This document shows, piece by piece, positions 25,694 to 34,165 of a stretch of DNA of 64,000 nt. How positions within the stretch are numbered: the first letter of the stretch is position 1; every line of letters begins with the position of its first letter. The stretch covers positions 248,001 through 312,000 of the forward strand of contig WNWL01000002.1 of the NCBI GenBank assembly GCA_009733745.1, in the 5' to 3' direction. This DNA is from Oceanobacillus sp. HTM 045 (GTDB lineage Bacteria > Pseudomonadota > Alphaproteobacteria > Rhodobacterales > Rhodobacteraceae). The notes beneath the pieces are model-generated. The model saw only the letters and a list, made by a program, of their open reading frames with translations. It was not told the DNA's origin and made no database searches. The translations under genes and the position numbers were made by a program.

Positions 25694-26619
25694 GCGAGCC
25701 GCATTTCCAGCGCGTCGCGCTGATCGGGCTCGGCCTGATCGGCTCGTCCATCGGCTGGGCCGCGAAGCGCTCCGGCGCGGCGGGCGAGATCGTCGGCTAT
25801 GCCCGCTCCGCCGAGACCCGCGAGACCGCCCGCCGGCTCGGCTTCTGCGACACCGTCACAGAGAGCGCCGCCGCCGCGGCCAACGGGGCGGACCTGGTGA
25901 TCCTCTGCGTCCCCGTCGGTGCCTGCGGCGCGGTCGCGGCCGAGATCGCCTCCTACCTCAAGCCCGGCGCCATCGTCTCGGATGTCGGCTCGGTCAAGGC
26001 CGCGGTGATCGAGGCCGTCGCACCGCACATCCCATCGGGCGTGCATCTCGTGCCCGGCCACCCGATCGCCGGAACCGAGCATTCCGGCCCGGAGTCGGGC
26101 TTCGCCGAGCTGTTCGACGACCGCTGGTGCATCCTCACCCCGCCGGAGCATGGCGACGAGGCCGCGACCCATGCGCTGACCGCCTTCTGGGAGTCGCTCG
26201 GCGCCAAGGTTACGCAGATGGACGCGCCGCATCACGACCTGGTGCTGGCGGTGACGAGCCACGTCCCCCACGCGATCGCCTACACGATGGTCGGCGTGGC
26301 CGACGACCTCGCCCGTGTCACCGACCGTGAAGTCATCGCCTTCTCCGCGGCGGGGTTCCGTGACTTCACCCGGATCGCCGCGTCCGACCCGGTGATGTGG
26401 CGTGACGTTTTCCTCGCCAACCGCGAGGCGACGCTGGACATTCTCGGGCGGTTCCAGGAGGAGCTGTTCGTGCTCCGCCGCGCGATCCGCACCGGCGACG
26501 CCCAGTACCTGCAGGACTACTTCACCCACACCCGGGCGATCCGCCGCGGCATCATCGACGCCGGCCAGGACACCCCGGCCCCGGATTTCGGGCGCCGCAA
26601 CGCGGGAACCACCAGATGA
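25690..26619 (+). CDS. tyrC: Prephenate/arogenate dehydrogenase
   Basis: The 309-residue protein begins with GTG at 25690, overlapping hisC by 4 bp. It has the NAD-binding Rossmann motif VALIGLGLIGSSIGWAAKR at residues 9-27. Next come the conserved VSDVGSVKAAVIEAV and HPIAGTEHSGPESGFAELF, which bind the prephenate/arogenate side, and DAPHHDLVLAVTSHVPHAIAYTM. It oxidatively decarboxylates prephenate or arogenate toward tyrosine. There is no ACT regulatory domain, so it is the short cyclohexadienyl-type enzyme. It is joined to hisC and the next gene (4-bp overlap at 26616). Confidence 0.93.
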   Translation: MSEPHFQRVALIGLGLIGSSIGWAAKRSGAAGEIVGYARSAETRETARRLGFCDTVTESAAAAANGADLVILCVPVGACGAVAAEIASYLKPGAIVSDVGSVKAAVIEAVAPHIPSGVHLVPGHPIAGTEHSGPESGFAELFDDRWCILTPPEHGDEAATHALTAFWESLGAKVTQMDAPHHDLVLAVTSHVPHAIAYTMVGVADDLARVTDREVIAFSAAGFRDFTRIAASDPVMWRDVFLANREATLDILGRFQEELFVLRRAIRTGDAQYLQDYFTHTRAIRRGIIDAGQDTPAPDFGRRNAGTTR

Positions 26620-27572
26620 TGTATGCGGCCGCCCTCGCCTTCGCGATCTCGCTTCCGGCCCTGGCGGCCAGCACCAGCCCGATCCCGCCCGAGCGCCCCG
26701 CGCTCGACGCCGCGCCCCTGCTGGCGACGGATCCCACCCCGACGGGCGAAGTCCCCCTGCCCGCCCCGGCGGAGCGCGCACCGGAGGCGGAGGCCCCCGA
26801 CATGCTCGCGATGGTCGCCCCCGAACCGGCGGCCGAACCTGGGCCCGCTGCGGCGGACGGCCCCGCGCCGGTCACCGCGCCCCTGCCGCCGGTCTACGAG
26901 GGCGAGCGGCCCCATCCCGTGCGCGAGGCGATCCCCGACCTGCGCCCGAGGGGCGACGTGGAGGAGGAGCCGGAAGTCCTCGCCATCATGGCCGTGCCGG
27001 AGATCGTCCCCGGCATCCCCTCGCCCGGCGCACCGCTGCCGCCCGCGGGCGCGTTCTGCCGCGACCCGCGCCTTGTCGGCACCGTCGCGCCCACCTTCGT
27101 CGCCACCACGGCAGGCTGCGGCATCCTCGAACCGGTCGAGATCAGCGCCGCCGCCGGCGTCACCTTCACCACCGAGGCCAAGATCGACTGCATCACCGCC
27201 CGCGCCGTGGCCGACTGGCTGATGGGCGTGGTCCAGCCCGCCGCGAAGGAACGGTTCGGCACCTCCGTCACGAAGGTCCGCGTGGTCGGCTCCTACGTCT
27301 GCCGTACCCGCAACCACCAGCGCGGCGCGCGGATCTCCGAGCACGGCAAGGGCCGCGCCATCGACATCGCCGGGTTCACGCTGGCCGACGGGCGCCAGAT
27401 CGAGGTGCAGAGCGGCTGGCGCAAGTCCGGCGAGAGCGCCTTTCTCAAGCGCGTCTGGAAAGGCGCCTGCGGCGTCTTCGGCACGGTGCTGGGACCGGAT
27501 TCCGACCGCTTCCACCACGACCACTTCCACCTGGATACCGCCCGCTACCGCTCCGGCTCCTACTGCCGCTAG
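26616..27572 (+). CDS. Extensin-like C-terminal domain exported protein
   Basis: The 318-residue protein starts ATG 26616, overlapping tyrC by 4 bp. It has a signal peptide (about 1-20) and a Pro/Ala/Glu-rich stretch (about 20-140). The C-terminal domain (about 145-318) carries paired cysteines (FCRDPRL, AGCGILEPVEI, IDCITARAVADWL, GACGVFG) and the His/Asp site HGKGRAIDIAGF...FHHDHFHLDTAR of the extensin-like_C family, a peptidase M15/D-Ala-D-Ala-related fold. It is likely periplasmic and acts on the cell wall, but the reaction is not established. Confidence 0.87.
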   Translation: MMYAAALAFAISLPALAASTSPIPPERPALDAAPLLATDPTPTGEVPLPAPAERAPEAEAPDMLAMVAPEPAAEPGPAAADGPAPVTAPLPPVYEGERPHPVREAIPDLRPRGDVEEEPEVLAIMAVPEIVPGIPSPGAPLPPAGAFCRDPRLVGTVAPTFVATTAGCGILEPVEISAAAGVTFTTEAKIDCITARAVADWLMGVVQPAAKERFGTSVTKVRVVGSYVCRTRNHQRGARISEHGKGRAIDIAGFTLADGRQIEVQSGWRKSGESAFLKRVWKGACGVFGTVLGPDSDRFHHDHFHLDTARYRSGSYCR

Positions 27573-27597
27573 GCCGCGCCCCGCACCCCGCACCCAG

Positions 27598-28167
27598 TCA
27601 GTCCGCCTTGCAGGCCCGCACCAGCCGGTCCAGCTCCGTGATCTCCGGGTCTTCGATGCCCATCTCCGCGAGATGGGCGGCGGTGTTGTGCAGGTATTCG
27701 CAGTTCGGCCCCATGTCGCCGCTGGCGCAGGCGATGATCGCCGCCTGCTTGTCGAGCGGCATCCGCCAGTACTGCTCGTGGCTGCGGTCCATCACGTAGC
27801 AGATCGCGTCCACCGTCTCGCCCTTGCCGAACGCCGTGTCCCGCCCCTCGCAGAGCAGTTCCACCGGGTACAGCACCTCGAAATAGGACCGCGAGATCAG
27901 CTCCCGCTCGGCGAGGTAGTCGCGCACCTCAGACTCGTGCTCGGGCAGCACGCGGAAGGCCGCGCCGGTGCAGACGGCGCCCGGGTCCCAGTCGAGCCCC
28001 AGCACGAGGCCCGGCACTTCCTCGGTGCCGCGGTAATGGATCGACTTCAGGCAGAAGGCGCGGCGATAGCCCTTCAGCCGCGCCAGCCGGCGCTCGGCAT
28101 ACTCGAAACCGGGCTTCCACATCAGGGAGCCGTAGCCGAAGACCCAGAAACCTTGCCGTTCCATCAT
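27598..28167 (-). CDS. ChaC-type gamma-glutamylcyclotransferase
   Basis: The 189-residue protein has the gamma-glutamylcyclotransferase substrate loop FWVFGYGSLMWKPGFEY at the N-terminus and the later GTEEVPGLVLGLDWDP and ICYVMDRSHEQY of ChaC. ChaC enzymes split glutathione to 5-oxoproline and Cys-Gly. The start at 28167 (MMERQGF) lies just before the domain; another in-frame ATG at 28191 is possible, and neither has a clear ribosome binding site. It is convergent with the extensin-like gene (25-bp gap) and divergent from the DUF2125 gene. Confidence 0.9.
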   Translation of the reverse strand: MMERQGFWVFGYGSLMWKPGFEYAERRLARLKGYRRAFCLKSIHYRGTEEVPGLVLGLDWDPGAVCTGAAFRVLPEHESEVRDYLAERELISRSYFEVLYPVELLCEGRDTAFGKGETVDAICYVMDRSHEQYWRMPLDKQAAIIACASGDMGPNCEYLHNTAAHLAEMGIEDPEITELDRLVRACKAD

Positions 28168-28246
28168 TCGCCGCTGCAAAGGGGACTGCATGAGGAGCCC
28201 GGCTGACCTATAACGCCTCTCGGGCATCTTCAACAGGGAGAGCCGG

Positions 28247-29275
28247 ATGCGCATCCGCTTCCGCTTCCTCATCGGTCTCACGATCGTCCTCGCCGCGGGC
28301 TGGGCCGGCTGGTGGTTCATCGGCAGCAGCGGCCAGAAGGCCGGCTGGGAGGCATGGTTCGCCGACCGCCGCGCCGCCGGCTGGCAGGCGGAATACACCA
28401 CGCTCGACGTCGCGGGCTTCCCGAACCGGTTCGACACCGAGATCACCGGGCTGGCGCTGGCCGACCCCCGCGCCGGCTGGGCGTGGAGCGCGCCGTGGCT
28501 GCGCATCTACATGCTCTCCTACAAGCCCAACCACGCGATCCTCACCCTGCCGCCGCTGATGAAGGTGTCCTTCGGCGGCGAGACGGTGGAGGTGCTGTCG
28601 CAGCGGCTGCAGGGCAGCCTCCGCGTCGCCGCGCGGACCAGCCTTGCCCTCGAGCGCATTTCCTTCGAGCTGGAGGAGCTGGAGCTGCAGGGCCGCTCCG
28701 GCTGGACCGCCGCCGCGCCGCAGGGTGTCGCCCATGTCACCCGCACGCCCGCCGACCTCGCGCCGGAGAACACCTACGACCTGTTCGTGGAGGCGACGCG
28801 GGCGGAACTGCCCGTGCCGCTGGTCGAACGGCTCGACCCCACCGGCGGCCTGACCACGCTGGTCGACGTGCTGCGGATCAGGGCGCGGCTCACCTATGAC
28901 GCGCCGCTCGACCGCCACGCGGTCGAGGAGGGGCGGCTGGCGCTGAAGGCAATCTCGCTCAACGAGGGCCATCTCGACTGGGGCGACATCTCGCTGACCG
29001 GGAACGGGCTGGTGGAGATCGGGCCGGACGGCTACCCCGACGGCGAGATCGACGTGGTCGCCCGCGGCTGGCGCACCATGATCAGGGTCGGCGTGCGCGG
29101 CGGCGCGGTCGACGAGGGCGTCGCCGACGCGCTGGAACTGGCGCTCGAACTGGTCGCGATGGTCACCAGCGGCGGCCGGCAGGAGATCGAGACCACTGTC
29201 AGCTTCGAGCGCGGGCGGGTCTTCATCGGCCCGGTCGACGTGGGCCCCGCCCAGCGTTTCGTCGCACCCCGCTAG
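28247..29275 (+). CDS. DUF2125 family protein
   Basis: The 342-residue protein starts MRIRFRFLIGLTIVLAAGWAGWWF, an N-terminal membrane or signal segment, and contains DVAGFPNRFDTEITGLALADP and LRIYMLSYKPNHAILTLPP, the conserved core of DUF2125 proteins of Alphaproteobacteria. It is beta-rich and presumably periplasmic; its function is unknown. The end of the gene is in a perfect 15-bp tandem duplication: GTCGCACCCCGCTAG occurs at 29261-29275 and again at 29276-29290, so the codons VAPR plus the stop are repeated after the stop. Confidence 0.88.
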   Translation: MRIRFRFLIGLTIVLAAGWAGWWFIGSSGQKAGWEAWFADRRAAGWQAEYTTLDVAGFPNRFDTEITGLALADPRAGWAWSAPWLRIYMLSYKPNHAILTLPPLMKVSFGGETVEVLSQRLQGSLRVAARTSLALERISFELEELELQGRSGWTAAAPQGVAHVTRTPADLAPENTYDLFVEATRAELPVPLVERLDPTGGLTTLVDVLRIRARLTYDAPLDRHAVEEGRLALKAISLNEGHLDWGDISLTGNGLVEIGPDGYPDGEIDVVARGWRTMIRVGVRGGAVDEGVADALELALELVAMVTSGGRQEIETTVSFERGRVFIGPVDVGPAQRFVAPR

Positions 29276-29309
29276 GTCGCACCCCGCTAGGCGGCCCGAT
29301 CACTCCGCA

Positions 29310-31340
29310 TCACATCGGCGAGCAGAGCCGCAGCGCGTCGTAGACCGCCGCCGCGACGTTGCGGCTGGAAAGCGCGTCGCCGATCCGAAAGACGCAGAGA
29401 CCGTCGTCCAGCCCCGGCTGCGGCGTGCCGGAGGTCAGCGCCTCCGTGTCGGTCCGCCCGCCGTTCATCGCGCCCGCACGCAGGTCCTGGTAGACCTCGT
29501 CCACCGGCAGGGTGCCCGCGTCGGCGATCACCATGTCGGCGGCATAGGCGCGCTGCTCGCCGGTCAGCTGGTTCTGCGCCAGCGCCTCCAGCCCGTTGCC
29601 GCGCCGCGAGACGGCCATCAGCTCCCATTCCGGCTCCGGGCGCAAGCCCATCTCGGCGAAGCGCTTCCGCCAGATCACCCGCTCGGCATAGACCAGTTCC
29701 TTGGCGATCACGTCGTCCACCATCAGGTAGGTCAGCCCCGCCCCGGCCGCGTGGGCCTTCTCGGCGAGGATCGGCCCGACATGCCGCCCGGTGCCGTCGA
29801 AGACCAGCACCTCGCCCGCGGGCTTCACCGCGCCGGTCAGCACGTCCCACGGGTCGGTCAGCAGCTCCGCCCCCGCGACGAAGCCGTCGCCCGGCATGCC
29901 CCCGGTGGCGACGATCACCACGTCCGGCGCCTCCTCCATGACCGTCTCGGCCGTCGCCAGCACGTTCAGCCGCACGTCCGCGCCCAGCACGTCCAGCTCG
30001 TTCGCGCGCCAGTCGATCAGGCTCTGGAGGTCGGTCCGCCAGCCCGCCTCGCAGCCGAGCCGGAGCTGCCCGCCCAGCGCATTGGCGGCCTCGAACAGCA
30101 CCACGTCATGGCCCCGCGCGGCGCTGATCCGCGCTGCCTCCAGCCCCGCCGGGCCGCCGCCGACCACCGCGACGCGGCGCTTCGGCCCGGCGGAGGGCTG
30201 CACCTCGTGCGGCCAGTGCCGCTCGCGCCCGGCGGCGGCGTTGTGCAGGCAGGTCGGCCGCTTCTCGCCCATGCAGTGCGAGGCGCCGACGCAGGGCCGG
30301 ATCCGGTGCTCCTCGCCGCGCATCAGCTTGGCGACGATATGCGGGTCGGCGATATGCGCCCGCGTCATCGCCACCATGTCCAGCAGCCCCTCGCGGATCG
30401 CGTGGCGCGCGGTCGCCACGTCGCCGATCTTGGCGGCGTGGAACACCGGCAGGCCGATCTCGCGCCTGAACGCGCCCGCCCGCTCGATCCAGGGGGCGGA
30501 GCGCACCGCCATGCCCGGCATGCAGTCCGTCGCCAACGCCAGTTCCGTGTCGATCCGCCCGTAATTGGCGTTGATGAAGTCGGCCAGTCCCTCGCGCTCG
30601 AACAGGCGCACGATCTCCACCGACTCCTCGAACCCGACCCCGCCCTCGGCGGCCTCGTCGATGGTCATGCGGATGCCGACCGGGAAATCGTCGCCCACCT
30701 CGCGCCGGATCGCCTCGTGCACCATCAGCCCGAAGCGGCAGCGGTTCTCCAGGCTGCCGCCGAATTCGTCGGTGCGCCGGTTGGTGATCGGCGACAGGAA
30801 CTGGCCGATCAGGTGGCCATGCGTCATGGTCTCGAGCCCGTCGAGCCCGCCCTCCTTCGCCCGGCGGGCGGCGGCGGCGAACTCGGCGACGACGCGGTCG
30901 ATGTCCTCCCGGTCCATCTCCCGCGGGATCGCCCGGTGGCCGATCTCGCGCACCGGAGACGGCGCGATGGCGGGCAGCCAGTTCTGCGAGTTGGTCTCCG
31001 CCCGGCGGCCGAGATGGGTGAGCTGGATCATCAGCGCCGCGCCCTCGGCGTGGACCCGCTCCGCGAACTGGCGCAGGTACGGGATCACCCTGTCGGTCGC
31101 GACGGATAGCTGCCCCCCGGCCCAGAGCGAATCCCCGCCGACATAGGACGAGCCGCCGAACATGGTCAGCGCCAGCCCACCGCGCGCCTTCTCGACATGG
31201 TAGCGCTGGTAGGTCTCGCCCGGCATGTGGTCCGCGTCGCCGAGCCCGCAGGCATGGCTGGTGGACATGATCCGGTTGCGAAGCGTCACGCCCTTGATGC
31301 TGAACGGCGCCAGGAGGGGGTCGGTGCTGGGAGCATCCAT
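29310..31340 (-). CDS. Old Yellow Enzyme-family NADH:flavin oxidoreductase fused to an FAD/NAD domain
   Basis: The 676-residue protein has an FMN-binding TIM barrel (residues 1-340) followed by an FAD/NAD(P)-binding half with RRVAVVGGGPAGLEAARIS (about 388-406), the layout of trimethylamine dehydrogenase and 2,4-dienoyl-CoA reductase. The Cys cluster between the halves reads C350-VGA-SH-C356-x7-C364; the second Cys of the usual four is Ala353, a pattern I recall from N-methylproline demethylase-like members. The substrate is unknown; a secondary or methylated amine is plausible. A near-perfect 19-bp palindrome (31367-31385) lies ahead of the start. Confidence 0.88.
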   Translation of the reverse strand: MDAPSTDPLLAPFSIKGVTLRNRIMSTSHACGLGDADHMPGETYQRYHVEKARGGLALTMFGGSSYVGGDSLWAGGQLSVATDRVIPYLRQFAERVHAEGAALMIQLTHLGRRAETNSQNWLPAIAPSPVREIGHRAIPREMDREDIDRVVAEFAAAARRAKEGGLDGLETMTHGHLIGQFLSPITNRRTDEFGGSLENRCRFGLMVHEAIRREVGDDFPVGIRMTIDEAAEGGVGFEESVEIVRLFEREGLADFINANYGRIDTELALATDCMPGMAVRSAPWIERAGAFRREIGLPVFHAAKIGDVATARHAIREGLLDMVAMTRAHIADPHIVAKLMRGEEHRIRPCVGASHCMGEKRPTCLHNAAAGRERHWPHEVQPSAGPKRRVAVVGGGPAGLEAARISAARGHDVVLFEAANALGGQLRLGCEAGWRTDLQSLIDWRANELDVLGADVRLNVLATAETVMEEAPDVVIVATGGMPGDGFVAGAELLTDPWDVLTGAVKPAGEVLVFDGTGRHVGPILAEKAHAAGAGLTYLMVDDVIAKELVYAERVIWRKRFAEMGLRPEPEWELMAVSRRGNGLEALAQNQLTGEQRAYAADMVIADAGTLPVDEVYQDLRAGAMNGGRTDTEALTSGTPQPGLDDGLCVFRIGDALSSRNVAAAVYDALRLCSPM

Positions 31341-31366
31341 CGGCTGCGGGTCCTTGCTCGTGCGGT

Positions 31367-31385
31367 CGGTTACGTGACGTTACCG
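31367..31385. promoter_or_regulatory. Near-perfect palindrome ahead of the OYE-family gene
   Basis: CGGTTACGTGACGTTACCG has arms matching in 8 of 9 positions about a central G. It lies 27 bp upstream of the leftward start and is a candidate operator. The regulator is not visible here. Confidence 0.5.
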
Positions 31386-31468
31386 CAACGAGTCGGCGAG
31401 GCAATTGCGCCTGGCACATATCCGCCCCCGCAGCAGCGCCCCGTCACCGGGTCCGCAGGCAAAGGCGA

Positions 31469-31490
31469 CGGCGGGGCAGAGACCCCGCCG
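31469..31490. terminator. Possible terminator between OYE and LysM genes
   Basis: A perfect 8-bp stem CGGCGGGG/CCCCGCCG with a 6-nt loop lies upstream of the LysM gene's 3' end region (52 bp left-to-right from the stop codon at 31542 on the leftward strand). Weak T-content; function uncertain. Confidence 0.4.
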
Positions 31491-31541
31491 CCGACCCCCG
31501 TCCCGCCTACGGACGGTCCTCTGTCACGGCAACTGCCCCGC

Positions 31542-33467
31542 TCAGTTGATCCGGCGCTGGTAGGCGAGGTGGCGCGAGACGATCTCGAACCACTCGCCCG
31601 ACTCCTGTATCGCCCGGAGACCCCGGTTGATCAGCGTCAGGTACGGCCGGCCGAACGGGTTGGTGCGGTGCGCGACGACATGCATGGTCTGGATCGTCGC
31701 CATCAGCTCCGCCTCCACGATGCGCCCGCCCATCATGATCTGGCGCACCGCCGCCTCGCCGACCGGAACCGGCAGCGACACCACGTCGACCTCGCCGGTC
31801 GCCAGCATCCGCATGCAGTCGTCCGGCCGCGGCGGGCGTACCAGCGTGACCGCCGGCTCCACCAGCCCGTCCTGCTCCAGGTCGAAGGAGAACAGCCCCT
31901 CCGGCCGGCAGACCCGCCGCCCGGCGAGGTCGGCTCGGGAGCCGCTCGCCGCCAGCGGGTCGCCCGCGCGGAAGTAGTAGCCGATCACCACCTCGTAGAC
32001 CGGGTGCGAGAAGTCGAACTCGGTGCAGCGCATCCGCATCGCCTCGGACAGCCGGTCGATCCGCGAGCAGTCGGGCCGGAACCACGGGAAGCCGAGGTCG
32101 AACACGCCGGTCGGCATCAGGACCGACAGGTGCGAGCCCCAGTCGTTCACGAAATCCACCCGGAACTGCCGCCGCTCGTCGGCGATCGCCAGCGCGCGGG
32201 TGGCGAGCTCGGTGATCATGCCGCCGTCGGGCAGGTTCTCCCCGGCGAAGGGCGCGTAGTCGCCCCCGGTCAGGAACCGCAGCGTGTGGCTGTAGGGCGG
32301 CAGGATCTCGGCGCAGCCGCTCGGGTCGCAGGGCGGCAGCGACGCGGTGGCCATGCCCTCCTTGATCGCGACGATCCCGGCGTCGGCCGCGGCAGCCCCC
32401 GCACCGGCGGGCAGCACCCCCGGCGTGCGCGACGGCGCGGGACCGGCGGGCGCGGGCACGGGTTCCGCGCCGGACGGCGCCGGACCTGCGCTGGCGGTTC
32501 CGGCGCTCGCGGTTCCGGCACCCGCGCTCCCGGCAGCGGCCGTTCCGGCGGGAGCAGGCGGCGGCACCGCGGCCCCCGCCCCGATCGCCGCGGTCGCACC
32601 GGCGCTGCGCTTCGCCGGACCGGTTGCCGGTTCCGGCTGCGGATCGGGCGCTGGCGCTTCGGCCACCGGAGTCTCGGGGACCGGCGTTTCGGCCACGGGC
32701 GTCTCCGGCACCGGAGTGATGACCGTCGCGGGCGCCGCCGCAACCACCGTTCCGCCGCGGCACGGGATCATCAGTTGCCAGCCGACTTCCAGCAGGTTCG
32801 GACTGCGGATCACGTGGCGGTTGGCGTTCAGGATCAGCGCGTAATCGTTGTCGCCATAGACCCTGCGGCTGATCGAGCGCAGCGTGTCGCCCCGCCGTAC
32901 CGAGTAGACCTGACCACAGGCCAGCCCGCCTGGCCCGACCGGCCCGGGTTCAGGGGTGGCAGGCGCAGGTGCAGCCGGCGCGGGCGCGGCAGGCGCTGCG
33001 GCCACCGGGCCGGGAACCGCGGGACCGGGTACCGCGGGACCAGGCTCCGCGGGACTCGGCGCCGCGGGCGCGGGAGCCTCCGGCACAACCGACACCGCGG
33101 CCGAAGGCGCGGGCGCCTTGGCCGAGGGCGCTGGCGTCACCGGCGTCGCCGGGTCGGCAGGCGCCGCCGCCGTCACTGGCGCGGGGCATGGAATGTCGAG
33201 CTGCCAGCCGATCTCCAGCACCTCGGCCCGGCGTACCCTGCCGCGGTTGGCGGCCATCAGCACGGCCCAGTCGTCGTGACCGTAGGCCCGTATCGTGATG
33301 TCCCGGAGGGTGTCGCCGCGGACCACCGTGTAGGGTGCGCCGCAGGCTATCGGCGTGGAATTTGCAGGTGGCGGGCCGGTATAACCCGCCCCGATCACAA
33401 CTGTTGCACACAACGCGAGACCGCAACCAGCGGCCCAGGAAACAAGTACCGTACGATGTATCACCAT
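31542..33467 (-). CDS. Two-LysM protein fused to a solute-binding-like domain
   Basis: The 641-residue protein starts ATG 33467 (GTG 33485 is an in-frame alternative). After a signal peptide or anchor it has LysM 1 (YTVVRGDTLRDITIRAYGHDDW...NRGRVR..LEIGWQLDIPC) and, after an Ala/Pro-rich linker, LysM 2 (YSVRRGDTLRSISRRVYGDNDYALILNANRH...LEVGWQLMIPC). A longer Ala/Pro/Glu linker follows. The last about 250 residues resemble a type-3 periplasmic solute-binding domain (FLTGGDYAPFAGENLPDGGMITELATRAL, then FDLGFPWFRPDC). LysM binds peptidoglycan, so the protein is likely fixed to the wall and senses or captures a small solute. The last domain call is by pattern and less sure. It does not lie beside ABC transporter genes. 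Confidence 0.8.
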   Translation of the reverse strand: MVIHRTVLVSWAAGCGLALCATVVIGAGYTGPPPANSTPIACGAPYTVVRGDTLRDITIRAYGHDDWAVLMAANRGRVRRAEVLEIGWQLDIPCPAPVTAAAPADPATPVTPAPSAKAPAPSAAVSVVPEAPAPAAPSPAEPGPAVPGPAVPGPVAAAPAAPAPAAPAPATPEPGPVGPGGLACGQVYSVRRGDTLRSISRRVYGDNDYALILNANRHVIRSPNLLEVGWQLMIPCRGGTVVAAAPATVITPVPETPVAETPVPETPVAEAPAPDPQPEPATGPAKRSAGATAAIGAGAAVPPPAPAGTAAAGSAGAGTASAGTASAGPAPSGAEPVPAPAGPAPSRTPGVLPAGAGAAAADAGIVAIKEGMATASLPPCDPSGCAEILPPYSHTLRFLTGGDYAPFAGENLPDGGMITELATRALAIADERRQFRVDFVNDWGSHLSVLMPTGVFDLGFPWFRPDCSRIDRLSEAMRMRCTEFDFSHPVYEVVIGYYFRAGDPLAASGSRADLAGRRVCRPEGLFSFDLEQDGLVEPAVTLVRPPRPDDCMRMLATGEVDVVSLPVPVGEAAVRQIMMGGRIVEAELMATIQTMHVVAHRTNPFGRPYLTLINRGLRAIQESGEWFEIVSRHLAYQRRIN

Positions 33468-33685
33468 AACTCGCTTTCCATCCACCGGCCGGTTTCCCGG
33501 TATACTGGTGGTGAATGGCCCCGCCCGCTCCGATAATAGCCCACGGGGACGTCACAGGCAATTGTGACAGCCCCGTGAATTCGTACTGGTTGTTGACTGA
33601 ACAGGCGCATAGGACTCCGCTGAAGGGAAGAAGTACCTGCGACATCAACCACAGAGAGAAACCGGGGAATCGCCCGGATGGTTTC

Positions 33686-34156
33686 TCAACCCGGGCGGCT
33701 TTCCACCAGGAGGGTCATCCCGTCGACGTCGACGATGCGCAGCCGCGCGCCCGCGTCCACGTCCGGCTGGCCCGGCTGGAGCCGCGCCGACCAGCGCACG
33801 TCGCCGACATGCACCGCCCCCTCGCCGTCCTGGAACGCCTCCGCGGCGACCGCGCCGCGCCCGATCAGCCGCTTGTGGCGCTCGTTCAGGCCGGGGTTCT
33901 CGGTCTCGCCCTTGAAACGGGCGACGTAGATCCGCCCGAGCACGGTCAGGATGATCGACAGCACCGCGAACAGGCCGAGCTGCGCCGAGCCCGACATCTC
34001 CGGGAAGATCACCATGATCAGCCCGACGCAGATCGCCGCCAGCCCCGGCCAGATCAGGAAGAACGAGAAGCTGAGCATCTCGACCGCGCCGAGGACCACG
34101 CCGAACGCGATCCACCACCACGGCGAGGCCCCGTCTAGGAAGGAGAAGAGGTCCAT
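33686..34156 (-). CDS. NfeD-family membrane protein
   Basis: The 156-residue protein has three hydrophobic helices in the first about 90 residues (WIAFGVVLGAVEMLSFSFFLIWPG and so on) and a C-terminal OB-fold-like domain (RLIGRGAVAAEAFQDGEGAVHVGDVRWSARLQPG) ending in RLRIVDVDGMTLLVESR, the short NfeD pattern. NfeD proteins pair with stomatin/SPFH proteins, and the SPFH gene is immediately upstream with a 9-bp gap. They are thought to act in membrane protein quality control or microdomains. Confident family call. Confidence 0.92.
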   Translation of the reverse strand: MDLFSFLDGASPWWWIAFGVVLGAVEMLSFSFFLIWPGLAAICVGLIMVIFPEMSGSAQLGLFAVLSIILTVLGRIYVARFKGETENPGLNERHKRLIGRGAVAAEAFQDGEGAVHVGDVRWSARLQPGQPDVDAGARLRIVDVDGMTLLVESRPG

Positions 34157-34165
34157 CGTCCCGCC

